This document shows, piece after piece, positions 1-8,548 of a stretch of DNA of 64,000 nucleotides. The stretch covers positions 1 through 64,000 of the forward strand of contig NZ_JAQSIP010000006.1 of the NCBI RefSeq assembly GCF_028649475.1. The letters are read 5' to 3'. A program made the position numbers and the translations under genes. Under the pieces are notes generated by a model. The model was not told the DNA's origin, searched no databases, and was given only the letters and a program-made list of their open reading frames with translations. Position 1 is the stretch's first letter, and the number at the start of each line of letters is the position of its first letter. The DNA is from Curvibacter cyanobacteriorum. GTDB lineage: Bacteria > Pseudomonadota > Gammaproteobacteria > Burkholderiales > Burkholderiaceae_C.

Positions 1-177
1 TCACTTCTATTCTCATGAGTGTTTAAAGTGCTATGCACTTAGTTCCAAAGAACTTGGCAATCGCCTTCAAACACCCACGCTTATCGGCTGTATATTTTTA
101 ATGAACCAACTACTCAACTCAGTCATTCTTTGCAGAACTTCTTCGCTTTTCGCTTTAGCGCGCTGTAATCAGCGCAG
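1..177 (-). other. 5' leader of an rRNA operon; 16S gene lies off the left edge
   Basis: Read on the minus strand, this stretch resembles the transcribed spacer that precedes 16S rRNA in Comamonadaceae: a TACAGCCGATAAGCGTGGG block around 70-93, followed by an AT-rich tail toward position 1. No 16S sequence itself is inside the window. Position 177 is the start site predicted from the promoter at 184-213. A small hairpin, GCGCTG-TAAT-CAGCGC at 160-175, would form at the very 5' end of the transcript. The identification rests on recognition of the leader and on the promoter array, not on the rRNA gene, so it is good but not certain. Confidence 0.72.
95..107 (-). promoter_or_regulatory. boxA-like antitermination element
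   Basis: The minus-strand sequence GGTTCATTAAAAA resembles the rrn boxA consensus (TGCTCTTTAACA), which recruits the NusB/NusE antitermination complex. It sits about 75 nt downstream of the predicted start site, a normal place for boxA in an rRNA leader. The match is partial. Confidence 0.4.
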
Positions 178-183
178 CCTTAA

Positions 184-213
184 ATTCTAGCACAGTTTTT
201 AAGTAACTGGCAA
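184..213 (-). promoter_or_regulatory. rRNA promoter nearest the 16S gene
   Basis: On the minus strand a -35 TTGCCA (208-213) and a -10 TAGAAT (184-189) are separated by exactly 18 bp. The spacer carries a central run of five A's. An A/T-rich stretch at 214-232 directly upstream of the -35 looks like an UP element. A nearly identical promoter (59507-59536) drives tRNA-Ser in this window, which supports the reading as a stable-RNA promoter. Confidence 0.75.
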
Positions 214-313
214 AACTTTTTAATCTTTTTCCAACTCGCTTCAGTCAATCAAAGTCTTGCAACCCCAACCAACTCACCGCTTGTCAGTCACTGCGTTTTC
301 AGCAGAGCCTCGA

Positions 314-343
314 ATTATATACCGCTTTTTGCAGCACAGCCAA
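314..343 (-). promoter_or_regulatory. second tandem rRNA-type promoter
   Basis: Minus strand: -35 TTGGCT (338-343), 18-bp spacer with a central AAAAA, and a perfect -10 TATAAT (314-319). It points at the same operon as the promoter at 184-213 and lies 130 bp farther upstream. No coding sequence lies between them. Confidence 0.6.
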
Positions 344-479
344 CTCGAAGAAGACTTTTTTCTCTCAGCACCTTCAGCAACCAGATCAACCCAAAGAGCC
401 AACCCACCGCCGAACTTGCCAACCACCAGCAGCAACCGAAGCCACCGCTAGAAGGACTGTTTCATCAGTCGAGCCCGCA

Positions 480-509
480 AGTATACACAAGATTTTGGGG
501 CCAAGGCAA
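480..509 (-). promoter_or_regulatory. third tandem rRNA-type promoter
   Basis: Minus strand: -35 TTGCCT (504-509), 18-bp spacer with a central AAAA, -10 TATACT (480-485). Spacing and A-tract position match the two promoters downstream of it. Confidence 0.55.
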
Positions 510-691
510 GAAAACCAAAATTCTCCAACCTGAACCCACCAAGACCCTCCAAGCCCCAGCACCAGCCCGTCACATCCCACCTGCAGGCATCGCTCGCCAG
601 TTGGCGCTGGTCGGTCAGCGCCGCCCAGAACCTACCCCTTGATCTCCAGGGATCCGCCCAGCGCGGTTGGGGCCACCTCCTGAGCTCCTCT

Positions 692-720
692 TATATAGAA
701 CACAGATCGCGCGACTTCAA
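692..720 (-). promoter_or_regulatory. distal candidate promoter of the rRNA operon
   Basis: Minus strand: -35 TTGAAG (715-720), 17-bp spacer, -10 TATATA (692-697). Unlike the three promoters nearer the operon, the spacer has no A-tract. It could be a fourth rRNA promoter or belong to an unrecognised short transcript. Confidence 0.4.
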
Positions 721-1116
721 GGCAAGGCACCAGCACCCACAACCCACCCGCACACACGCCCCACCTCACAGCACGCCAACACCCCAGTCCACCCCGCCCA
801 CAACCCGTCCAGCCCACACCGGTCTCTTCAAGGCGTCCCCCAGAGCGGCCACCGCCCTCTCTATATCTATGTACAGCGGCCGCGCCGATTCCCCTGGAAC
901 GCGTCGAGGTTGCTCGCATCAGATCCCCCCTCCCACTCGGCACGCCACTGACGACGCCCCGCCCCGCTGCACAGGGCATGGGTCGCCCCGCGGGCGCTGT
1001 GTTCGACCGGGCAAGCGCCCACACGCGGTCCCCATGAGCGTCATCAGGCAGCGCAGACGATGTCCACGCCTGCACCAGGGCCGGCACAGAAATGCACACA
1101 GGCCTAAAATGGATCG
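721..1116. other. gene-free, C-rich spacer
   Basis: No open reading frame here looks coding on either strand. The plus strand from about 380 to 1000 is strongly enriched in C over G, with many CCA/CCC runs. I see no repeat, RNA gene or recognisable site beyond the promoters listed to the left. Confidence 0.5.
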
Positions 1117-1971
1117 GTGACTTCAATTCTCAACGCCGACCTGCACTGCCACTCCGTCGTCTCCGACGGCACCCTCACCCCAGAAGCCCTGGCCTTACGC
1201 GCCAAGGCCAATGGCGTCGAACTGTGGGCCTTGACCGACCACGATGAAATCGGGGGGCAGTTGCGTGCGGCAGCCGCGGCCAAAGAGGTGGGCTTGCGCT
1301 ACCTGACGGGCGTGGAGATCTCGGTGACCTTCGCCAACGAGACGGTGCACATCGTGGGCCTGGGGTTTGACGCCACCGATCCCCGCATCACGGAAGGCCT
1401 GCAGGCCACCCGAGGCGGGCGGGGTCAACGAGCCCAGGAGATGTCGGCCCAGCTGGCCAAGGTGGGCATCCACGGGGCCTATGAGGGCGCCTTGCGCTTT
1501 GTGGGCAACCCGGAGCTGATCTCGCGCACCCACTTTGCCCGCTTCCTGGTGGAAAGCGGTGTCTGCCGGGACACCCCTGAGGTCTTCCGCAAGTACCTGA
1601 CCGATGGCAAACCCGGGTTTGTGCCGCACCGCTGGGCGTCCTTGCAGCAAGCCGTGCAGTGGATCACCGACTGTGGCGGCCTCGCCGTCATTGCGCACCC
1701 AGGGCGCTATCGCTTCACGGCCAATGAACAATACGCCTTGTTCTCTGAGTTCAAAGCCCATGGCGGGCAAGCCGTTGAGGTGGTGACGGGCAGCCACTCG
1801 CCGTCGGAGTACGTGACCTACGCCGACATGGCCAAAGAATTTGGCCTGGCTGCCTCGCGCGGCAGCGACTTCCACAGCCCCGACGAGTCGCACACTGACC
1901 TCGGTGCACTGCCTTACCTCAGTGGTGAGTTGACCCCTGTTTGGGAGTTGCTGGCCCACCGGATCCAGTGA
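1117..1971 (+). CDS. PHP-domain 3',5'-nucleoside bisphosphate phosphatase (RNase AM/YciV type)
   Basis: 284 aa with a GTG start (GTGACTTCAATTCTC). The polymerase-and-histidinol-phosphatase fold is shown by its metal-binding motifs: HCH at residues 10-12 inside ADLHCHSVVSDG, TDHDE at 40-44, a HPGRYR motif in the middle and GSDFHSP near the C-terminus. Relatives hydrolyse the 3'-phosphate of 3',5'-bisphosphonucleotides and trim the 5' ends of short RNAs, including rRNA. It is cytosolic. It heads a same-strand run with a DMT transporter, YciO, an M50 protease and trpS, an arrangement common in Burkholderiales. The activity is inferred from family membership. Confidence 0.85.
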   Translation: MTSILNADLHCHSVVSDGTLTPEALALRAKANGVELWALTDHDEIGGQLRAAAAAKEVGLRYLTGVEISVTFANETVHIVGLGFDATDPRITEGLQATRGGRGQRAQEMSAQLAKVGIHGAYEGALRFVGNPELISRTHFARFLVESGVCRDTPEVFRKYLTDGKPGFVPHRWASLQQAVQWITDCGGLAVIAHPGRYRFTANEQYALFSEFKAHGGQAVEVVTGSHSPSEYVTYADMAKEFGLAASRGSDFHSPDESHTDLGALPYLSGELTPVWELLAHRIQ

Positions 1972-1978
1972 GGCGGCC

Positions 1979-2905
1979 ATGACCCTGGCGCCTGGACACC
2001 CGCCGAGCCGCATGCTCGGGGGCATCGGCTTGGCCATCGCCGCCACAGCCTGCTTTGCCACCCTGGACACCACCACCAAGTTCATCAGTGCCAGCGTCCC
2101 GCTGGCCATGGCCTTGTGGTGCCGTTACTTCTTTCAGTCGATCGCCACCAGCCTGGCCGTGCTCCCCAGCCGGGGCTTGAGCGTGCTGCGCACCGCCAAC
2201 CCACGCTACCAATGCCTGCGTGGCGTGCTGTTGCTGATGAGCAGCATGTTCGCCTTCTTCAGCTTGCAGCACATGCCGGTGGGCGAGGTGACGGCCATTG
2301 TGATGATCTCCCCCTTGGTCATCACGGTGTTGGCCGCCACTGTGCTGCGCGAAAAGGTGTCGCTGCTGCGCTGGCTGCTGGTGCTGGTGGGTTTTGGCGG
2401 GACGATGATGATCATCCGGCCCGGCGCCAGCACCTTCAGCTGGGCCGCGCTGCTGCCGCTGGGCCTGGTGGCCAGCAACGCGGCGTTTCAGATCCTGACC
2501 AGCCGACTGGCCCGCACCGAAGACCCCGTGACCATGCATTTCTACACAGGCTGGGTGGGCACCTTGCTGTGCAGCGTGCTGCTGCCTTTTGTCTGGGTCA
2601 GTGACCTGCCCTGGACCACCTGGCTGGCCATGGGCCTGATCGGTCTGATGGGCACGGTGGGGCATTTCATGCTGATCCTGGGCTACGGCCGCACCCCGGC
2701 CGCCATCCTCACCCCCTACCTGTACGCGCAAATCGGCTTTGCCATGCTGGGCAGCTGGCTGGTGTTTTCCCACATTCCCGACGCCAATGCCCTGATCGGG
2801 ATTGGCCTGATTGTCTTGTCGGGGGCGGCCGGCGCCTGGCTGACCTTGCGTGAAGGTCACATCCCGCGCCCGCAACCACCCGCCAAGCCGCCACCACAAC
2901 CTTAG
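1979..2905 (+). CDS. DMT-superfamily (EamA) membrane transporter
   Basis: 308 aa integral membrane protein, ATG start 7 bp after the preceding stop codon. About ten hydrophobic segments form two EamA repeats, the first around residues 10-145 (motif AIAATACFATLDTTTKF) and the second around 155-295. EamA proteins export metabolites such as amino acids or their precursors; the substrate here cannot be told. The C-terminal tail is a short Pro-rich cytoplasmic stretch. It is probably co-transcribed with the PHP phosphatase upstream and YciO downstream. Confidence 0.85.
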   Translation: MTLAPGHPPSRMLGGIGLAIAATACFATLDTTTKFISASVPLAMALWCRYFFQSIATSLAVLPSRGLSVLRTANPRYQCLRGVLLLMSSMFAFFSLQHMPVGEVTAIVMISPLVITVLAATVLREKVSLLRWLLVLVGFGGTMMIIRPGASTFSWAALLPLGLVASNAAFQILTSRLARTEDPVTMHFYTGWVGTLLCSVLLPFVWVSDLPWTTWLAMGLIGLMGTVGHFMLILGYGRTPAAILTPYLYAQIGFAMLGSWLVFSHIPDANALIGIGLIVLSGAAGAWLTLREGHIPRPQPPAKPPPQP

Positions 2906-2910
2906 ACCCC

Positions 2911-3546
2911 ATGGCCCAATACTTCGAAGTCCACCCCGAGAACCCCCAGGCCCGCTTGCTCAAGCAAGCCGTCAACCTGCTGCAACAAGGTGCGGTGCTG
3001 GCCGTGCCCACGGATTCCAGCTACGCGCTGGTGTGCCACCTCGACGACCGCGATGCGGCGGATCGCCTGCGCCGAATCCGGCAAGTCGATGACAAGCACC
3101 ACCTGACGCTGCTGTGCCGCGACCTCAGCGAGCTGTCCAACTACGCGAAGGTGGACAACAAGCAGTACCGCCTGCTGAAAGCGGCCACCCCAGGCGCCTA
3201 CACCTTCATCCTGGAAGCCACCAAAGAGGTGCCGCGACGCGTCAGCCACCCGCAGCGCAAGACCATTGGCCTGCGGGTGCCCGACCACAAGGTGCTGCAA
3301 GCCCTGCTCGAGCTGCACGGGGCCCCCCTGCTGGCCACCACCCTGATCCCGGCGGGGGAGACCGAGCCGCTGAACGATGCGGTCGAGATCCGCCAGCGCT
3401 ACGAACACCCGCTGGCGGCCGTGGTCGACGCCGGAGCCTGTCCGCTGGAGCCCACCACGGTGGTGGACCTGACGCCCATGGGCGATGGCGATGACCCCGT
3501 GGTGGTTCGCGAGGGCCGTGGCTCGGTCGCGGCCCTGGGTTTGTGA
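2911..3546 (+). CDS. YciO/Sua5/YrdC-family protein (L-threonylcarbamoyladenylate synthase fold)
   Basis: 211 aa, ATG start 5 bp after the previous stop. The N-terminal GAVLAVPTDSSYAL segment, the KHHLTLLC segment and the ATPGAYTFIL segment are the usual YrdC-fold nucleotide-binding elements. Proteins of this fold make threonylcarbamoyl-AMP for the t6A37 tRNA modification. The short single-domain YciO branch is a paralogue whose role is less clear than that of TsaC, and this protein looks more like YciO. It is placed between a transporter and a site-2 protease in the trpS run. Confidence 0.85.
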   Translation: MAQYFEVHPENPQARLLKQAVNLLQQGAVLAVPTDSSYALVCHLDDRDAADRLRRIRQVDDKHHLTLLCRDLSELSNYAKVDNKQYRLLKAATPGAYTFILEATKEVPRRVSHPQRKTIGLRVPDHKVLQALLELHGAPLLATTLIPAGETEPLNDAVEIRQRYEHPLAAVVDAGACPLEPTTVVDLTPMGDGDDPVVVREGRGSVAALGL

Positions 3547-3601
3547 CCCCACCAGGCCTGCCCTGAACCCCTGGGGCCCTGGCCTCTGAGACAATCACGC
3601 C

Positions 3602-4276
3602 GTGAACAACTTCTCCGACCTGATCCAGACCGTCTTGGTGTACGCGCTGCCGGTGCTGTTTGCCATCACGCTGCACGAAGCCGCCCATGGCTACGCGGCC
3701 CGCTTTTTTGGCGACAACACGGCGGCCATGCTGGGCCGCATCACCCTCAACCCGATGCGGCACATCGACCCCATGGGCACCCTGCTGATGCCCCTGCTGT
3801 TGTACTTCGCCACCTCGGGCGCGTTTTTATTCGGCTATGCCAAGCCAGTGCCGGTCAATTTTGGTCACCTGCGCAACCCCAAGCGCGACATGATCTGGGT
3901 CGCGCTGGCCGGTCCGGCAGCCAACTTTGTGCAGGCCATGGGGTGGGCTGTGCTGCTGGTGCTGCTGGCCGGCAGTGGCGTGACGGAACGCTTCTTCCTG
4001 GAGATGGCCCGCGCCGGCGTGCTGACCAACCTGGTGATGTGGGCCTTCAACCTGTTTCCGCTGCCGCCGCTGGATGGCGGCCGCATCCTGGTGGGCCTGC
4101 TGCCCCGGTCGCTGGCCTACCAGGTGTCTCGCCTCGAGCCCTGGGGCTTTTTCATTGTGATGGGTCTGGTGATTGCCGGCGTGGTCGGCTCGCTGTGGCT
4201 GCGCCCCCTGATGGGCGTGGGCTACGCCCTCATCGAAACCCTGATCGTGGGCCCCGCCTCGGCCCTCTTCCGCTGA
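3602..4276 (+). CDS. site-2 protease family zinc metalloprotease (M50)
   Basis: 224 aa with a GTG start. The zinc motif HEAAH is at residues 24-28 in the first membrane segment, and the third-ligand motif NLFPLPPLDGG lies in the C-terminal half; both are diagnostic of M50 intramembrane proteases. There is no PDZ domain, so this is the compact type found next to trpS in many Burkholderiales, not RseP. The substrate is unknown. It cuts membrane-spanning proteins within the bilayer. Confidence 0.88.
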   Translation: MNNFSDLIQTVLVYALPVLFAITLHEAAHGYAARFFGDNTAAMLGRITLNPMRHIDPMGTLLMPLLLYFATSGAFLFGYAKPVPVNFGHLRNPKRDMIWVALAGPAANFVQAMGWAVLLVLLAGSGVTERFFLEMARAGVLTNLVMWAFNLFPLPPLDGGRILVGLLPRSLAYQVSRLEPWGFFIVMGLVIAGVVGSLWLRPLMGVGYALIETLIVGPASALFR

Positions 4277-4339
4277 GGCGGCCCGGCGCCGGCCTCTTTG
4301 TTCACCCCTTTGTCGACTGCCAACTGATTTGTCCCAGCC

Positions 4340-5638
4340 ATGAGCACCAAGCGCGTCCTGACCGGCATCACCACCACCGGTACCCCCCACCTCGGCAACT
4401 ATGTGGGGGCCATCCGCCCCGCAGTGGCAGCCAGCCGCAGCCCGGGCGTGGAGAGCTTCTACTTCCTGGCGGACTACCACGCGCTGATCAAGTGCGATGA
4501 TCCTGCGCGCATCCAGCGCTCGACGCTGGAGATCGCGGCCACCTGGCTGGCGTCGGGCCTCGACCCCGAGCGCGTCACCTTCTACCGCCAGTCCGACATC
4601 CCCGAGATCCCGGAGCTGACCTGGCTGCTGACCTGTGTGACCGGCAAGGGCATCCTGAACCGGGCCCACGCCTACAAGGCCGCCGTGGACCGCAACGAAG
4701 CCGCCGGCAACGACCCGGACGCCGATGTCAGCGCAGGCCTGTTCATGTACCCGGTGCTGATGGGCGCGGACATCCTGATGTTCAAGGCCCATGAGGTGCC
4801 CGTGGGGCGCGACCAGATCCAGCACATCGAGATGGCGCGCGACATGGCGCAACGCTTCAACCACCTCTATGGCGAGCATTTCGTGCTGCCCGAGGCGCTG
4901 ATCGAAGAGTCCGTCGCCACCCTGCCTGGCCTGGATGGCCGCAAGATGAGCAAGAGCTACGACAACACCATCCCGCTGTTCACGCCGCGCGACACCATGC
5001 GCCGCTTGATCGCGGGCATCCTGACCGACTCGCGCGCGCCCGGCGAGCCCAAGGAAGTCGAAGGCTCGGCCCTGTTCCAGATCTACCAGGGCTTTGCCAG
5101 CGCCGAGGAAACCCAGGCCCTGCGCCAAGCCTATGCCGATGGCATTGCCTGGGGCGATGCCAAGCAGGCGCTGTTCGAGCGCGTGGACCGCGAAGTGGCC
5201 CCGATGCGCGAACATTACGAGGACCTGTTGGCCCACCCGGAGCGCCTGGAAGACATCCTGCAAGCCGGCGCCACCAAAGCACGCCGCCTGGCCACGCCTT
5301 TCATCCAGGAACTGCGCCATGCCGTCGGCCTGCGCCGTCTCTCGGCGGTCGGCGGCCCGGCCGCACCGACCGCCACCGACAAGGTGGCGCTGCCCAGCTT
5401 CAAGCAGTACCGCGAAAAAGACGGCCAGTTCTACTTCAAGTTGCTGGACGCCCAGGGCAAGTTGCTGCTGCAAAGCGCAGGCTTCGAGGCCCCCAAGGCC
5501 GCAGGGCAGGCGATTGCCCAACTGAAGCAAAGCCCGGCCCAGGCACTGCAGGCCTTGCATGGTCAATGGCACTGCGCCGAGGGCGTCGAGTCCGACGCCG
5601 TGCTGGCCGCGCTGACTGCCCTGAGCCCCCAGGACTGA
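4340..5638 (+). CDS. trpS: tryptophanyl-tRNA synthetase
   Basis: 432 aa class I aminoacyl-tRNA synthetase that charges tRNA-Trp. The ATP-binding HIGH-type motif is GTPHLGNY near residue 13-20, and KMSKS is at about residues 202-206 in DGRKMSKSYDN. The protein is longer than the ~330 aa Bacillus/E. coli form because of a C-terminal extension of about 90 residues (after about 335) that begins LPSFKQYREKDGQFYFKL; such an extension is usual in related Burkholderiales. It ends the same-strand housekeeping run; a 63-bp gap precedes it. Confidence 0.95.
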   Translation: MSTKRVLTGITTTGTPHLGNYVGAIRPAVAASRSPGVESFYFLADYHALIKCDDPARIQRSTLEIAATWLASGLDPERVTFYRQSDIPEIPELTWLLTCVTGKGILNRAHAYKAAVDRNEAAGNDPDADVSAGLFMYPVLMGADILMFKAHEVPVGRDQIQHIEMARDMAQRFNHLYGEHFVLPEALIEESVATLPGLDGRKMSKSYDNTIPLFTPRDTMRRLIAGILTDSRAPGEPKEVEGSALFQIYQGFASAEETQALRQAYADGIAWGDAKQALFERVDREVAPMREHYEDLLAHPERLEDILQAGATKARRLATPFIQELRHAVGLRRLSAVGGPAAPTATDKVALPSFKQYREKDGQFYFKLLDAQGKLLLQSAGFEAPKAAGQAIAQLKQSPAQALQALHGQWHCAEGVESDAVLAALTALSPQD

Positions 5639-5747
5639 ACCCGGCCCCAGCCCAACGGCGCCGGGGTGGCCAGCCTCAGCGGCGCCCGGGCAGGCCAGCC
5701 AAAACGGCTTCCAAGCCGACTTCTCAGACGCCGTCCGACACGACGGC

Positions 5748-7367
5748 TCAGCCCGCCGTCAGGGCCGCCGGGGCGGCCGCCCCCAGCGGGGGCGTTGGTG
5801 CGCCCAGCCGCTGCGGCGGGGTGTCCTCGTCATCGAGTTTGAACTCCCCCACCACCTGCTGCAACTGGCGCGCCTGGGTCGACAGCAGGCCCGCAGCCTG
5901 CTCGGCGTGTTGCACCAGGGCTGCGTTCTGCTGGGTCACGGAATCCATGTGGGCCACGGCCTGATTGACATGCTCGATGCCCTCGCTCTGCTCGTTCAGG
6001 GCGCCGGAGATGTCGGCCAGCAAGCCCGTCACCTGGTTCACCGCGCCCACGATTTCGGACATGGTCTGCCCGGCCTCGCCGACCAGGCCCGAGCCGCTTT
6101 GCACCTGCTCGACCGAGTCGCCGATCAACGACTTGATCTCCCGGGCGGCCACCGCACTGCGCTGCGCCAACGAGCGAACCTCGCTGGCCACCACCGCGAA
6201 TCCGCGACCCTGTTCGCCGGCGCGGGCGGCCTCCACCGCAGCGTTGAGCGCCAGGATGTTGGTCTGGAAGGCAATGCCCTCGATGACCTGGATGATGTCG
6301 ACGATCTTGCGCGAACTCGCGCTGATGGCGTCCATGGTCTGCACCACCTGGGTCACCACCTGCCCGCCCTGCTGGGCGATGCTGGACGCGTTGACCGCCA
6401 GCCCACTGGCCGAGCGTGCCCGCTCCGCGTTCTGGCGCACCGTGGCAGTCAGTTGCGCCATGCTGGCCGCGGTCTGGGCCAGCGATGACGCCTGGTCCTC
6501 GGTGCGGCGCGACAGGTCGGTGTTGCCCGAGTGGATGTCCTCGGCCGCATGGGCGATGGCATCGGTGGAGCTCTTGATCCGGCTCACCAGGTCGGTCAAG
6601 GTGTCTTCCATGGTGCCCAGCGAACCGAGCAAGCGCCCAAAATCGCCGCCCAGTTCGGTGCTGAACTCCTGGCTCAAGTCGCCCGAGGCGACGGTTTCGG
6701 CGATGAACAAGGCGTCGTTCAGCGGCTTCACGATGCTGCGGCGCAACGACACCACGGCCACCGACGCCACCACCGCGGCCAACACCCCCAGCGCCAGCAT
6801 CCAGAGCCGGCTGTTTCGGATGTCCGCCGTGGCGGCGTCGACCTGCCGGTCCATGCGGCGGCGCTGCTCGTCCGCCAGTTGTTGGCCCACCTCGCGCAGG
6901 CCGTCGAGTGCGGGCAGCACGTCGCTCTGCAGCAAGCGCGCCGCCGTGTCTGCCTCGCCCTGGCCCAGGCCGCGCGCCACCTGCGGCAGGGCCTGCTGCA
7001 GCTTGGCAAAGCGTTCGGCCAGGGGCTTGGCCAGCGCCGACTCGGGCGCGGGCAGGTCCAGCGCCAGCAGTTCACGCGCCGCGTCGGCACCGCGTTGCAA
7101 TTGGGTGTTCAATTGTTGGGTCGCCGCCGCCTTGTCGGCGCCGGGCTGGGCCATCAGCAGGGCCTGCCGACCGCCCGCTTCAGCGGCCTGCATCAGGGTC
7201 ATGACGGCATCGCGCTCGGCCCGGTTGCTGCGCCCCAGCACGCGCTGACTCTCATCCACGTCCCCGAGCTGGCGCCAGCCCAGGGCCAGGATGGCCGCTG
7301 CCAAAACCACCACGTAGGAAAACGCCAACGCCAGGCGGGTGCTGATCTTCAAGTTGTCCAAGGACAT
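5748..7367 (-). CDS. methyl-accepting chemotaxis protein
   Basis: 539 aa. The start at 7367 is chosen because GGAG lies 10 nt upstream of ATG, while the ATG at 7391 has no ribosome site. Order: short N-terminus, TM1 (about 9-29), a helical four-helix-bundle type periplasmic sensor, TM2 (about 186-208), a HAMP linker and the cytoplasmic signalling coiled coil. The hairpin tip contains [21 protein letters not shown], the CheA/CheW-binding region that is almost invariant. The C-terminus is Pro/Ala-rich and lacks a CheR-tethering NWETF pentapeptide. Ligand unknown. It stands alone, without che genes nearby. Confidence 0.92.
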   Translation of the reverse strand: MSLDNLKISTRLALAFSYVVVLAAAILALGWRQLGDVDESQRVLGRSNRAERDAVMTLMQAAEAGGRQALLMAQPGADKAAATQQLNTQLQRGADAARELLALDLPAPESALAKPLAERFAKLQQALPQVARGLGQGEADTAARLLQSDVLPALDGLREVGQQLADEQRRRMDRQVDAATADIRNSRLWMLALGVLAAVVASVAVVSLRRSIVKPLNDALFIAETVASGDLSQEFSTELGGDFGRLLGSLGTMEDTLTDLVSRIKSSTDAIAHAAEDIHSGNTDLSRRTEDQASSLAQTAASMAQLTATVRQNAERARSASGLAVNASSIAQQGGQVVTQVVQTMDAISASSRKIVDIIQVIEGIAFQTNILALNAAVEAARAGEQGRGFAVVASEVRSLAQRSAVAAREIKSLIGDSVEQVQSGSGLVGEAGQTMSEIVGAVNQVTGLLADISGALNEQSEGIEHVNQAVAHMDSVTQQNAALVQHAEQAAGLLSTQARQLQQVVGEFKLDDEDTPPQRLGAPTPPLGAAAPAALTAG

Positions 7368-7555
7368 GGAAACGGTCTCCAGAGAATCCATCGCAGCGGG
7401 CTGGCGAACACACCGAAACCCGGTCGGGCTGCCATCATAGGTTCGGAAACCACGCCGAGAATGCTGAAAAGAGAGGGTTTACGCTTGGAACCATCCCCAC
7501 CCCACGGCCCCGAACGGCATGCCCCTGCAGAACTAGGGGTTTCCACCGATCCTTT

Positions 7556-7581
7556 GATAACGTACTAGTTCGTACATTATC
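7556..7581. promoter_or_regulatory. palindromic operator upstream of the quinate/shikimate genes
   Basis: GATAACGTAC and GTACATTATC flank a 6-nt spacer (TAGTTC); the ten-base arms match except for one pair. The site lies about 100 bp upstream of the dehydrogenase start at 7684, inside a 316-bp intergenic region that otherwise shows no gene. The regulator is not encoded next door, so its identity is open. Confidence 0.5.
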
Positions 7582-7683
7582 GGGTAACCCCCAGGAACAC
7601 CCTGGACCTGATTTCCCTTGTCACAGCCCGGTGACGGCACCCCGCCCTCAGGCGACGCCATCGGGCCATTTGAGCGCAAAGCC

Positions 7684-8517
7684 ATGATTTCCGGCAAAAC
7701 CACCCTGATCGCCCACCTGGGCTACCCCACCGAGGCCTTCAAGGCCCCCATGATCTACAACCCCTGGTTTGACCAGAAAGGCATCGATGCCGTGGTCATG
7801 CCCATGGGGGTTCAGGTGGACGACTACCCCGCCATGTTGGCCGCCCTGTCGCGCGTCACCAACCTCAAGGGGGCCCTGGTGACCATGCCCCACAAGGTCA
7901 GCACCCTGTCGCTGGCCGATGAGCTGACGCCCACGGCACGCATCGCCGGCGCCTGCAACGCCCTGCTCAAGCTGCCCGACGGCCGCTGGCGCGGGGATCA
8001 ATTCGACGGCGAGGGTTTTGTGCGCGGTCTGCTGCGCAAGGGCCGGCCCCTGAAGGGGGTGCGCGTGCTGGTCACCGGCTGTGGCGGTGTCGGCTCGGCC
8101 ATCGCGGCCTCGCTGGCCGCCGCCGGGGTGGGTCACATCAGCCTGTTCGACCGCCTGGCCAGCAGCGCCGAGGGCTTGGCCGACCGCCTGCAACAACACT
8201 ACCCGCAACTGACGGTGCGCACCGGCTCCGACGACCCGGCCGAACACGACATCGTGGTCAACGCCACCCCCATGGGCATGAACGACAACGACCCTCTGCC
8301 CCTGGACATCGACCGCATCGCGCCCAGCACCCTGGTGGGCGAGGTGGTGATGAAAAGCGAGCACACCCCGCTGCTCAAGGCCGCTCTGGCCAAGGGCTGC
8401 GAGGTGCAGGTGGGCACCGACATGCTGTTCGAGATGATCCCGGCCTACCTCGAATTCTTTGGCTTTGGCACCGCCACCGCCGACGAACTGCGTGCCGTGT
8501 CCCAAATCCGCTACTGA
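7684..8517 (+). CDS. quinate/shikimate dehydrogenase family protein
   Basis: 277 aa, starting at the ATG of [15 protein letters not shown]; an in-frame GTG farther upstream at 7618 is not supported by a ribosome site. AroE-type architecture: an N-terminal substrate domain with TMPHK (catalytic Lys) and GDQFDGEGF (catalytic Asp), then a Rossmann domain with GCGGVGSA and NATPMGM. It interconverts 3-dehydroshikimate/3-dehydroquinate and shikimate/quinate with NAD(P). Because the next gene is a 3-dehydroshikimate dehydratase, it is more likely catabolic (quinate or shikimate use) than the biosynthetic AroE. Confidence 0.82.
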   Translation: MISGKTTLIAHLGYPTEAFKAPMIYNPWFDQKGIDAVVMPMGVQVDDYPAMLAALSRVTNLKGALVTMPHKVSTLSLADELTPTARIAGACNALLKLPDGRWRGDQFDGEGFVRGLLRKGRPLKGVRVLVTGCGGVGSAIAASLAAAGVGHISLFDRLASSAEGLADRLQQHYPQLTVRTGSDDPAEHDIVVNATPMGMNDNDPLPLDIDRIAPSTLVGEVVMKSEHTPLLKAALAKGCEVQVGTDMLFEMIPAYLEFFGFGTATADELRAVSQIRY

Positions 8518-8548
8518 CCCGCCACCGAGATCCAAGAGGCCTGCCCCC

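Noticed and set aside
860-888. A fifth tandem promoter (-10 TATAGA at 860-865, minus strand)
   Set aside because: No acceptable -35 at 16-18 bp; the best hexamer matches the consensus at only two positions.
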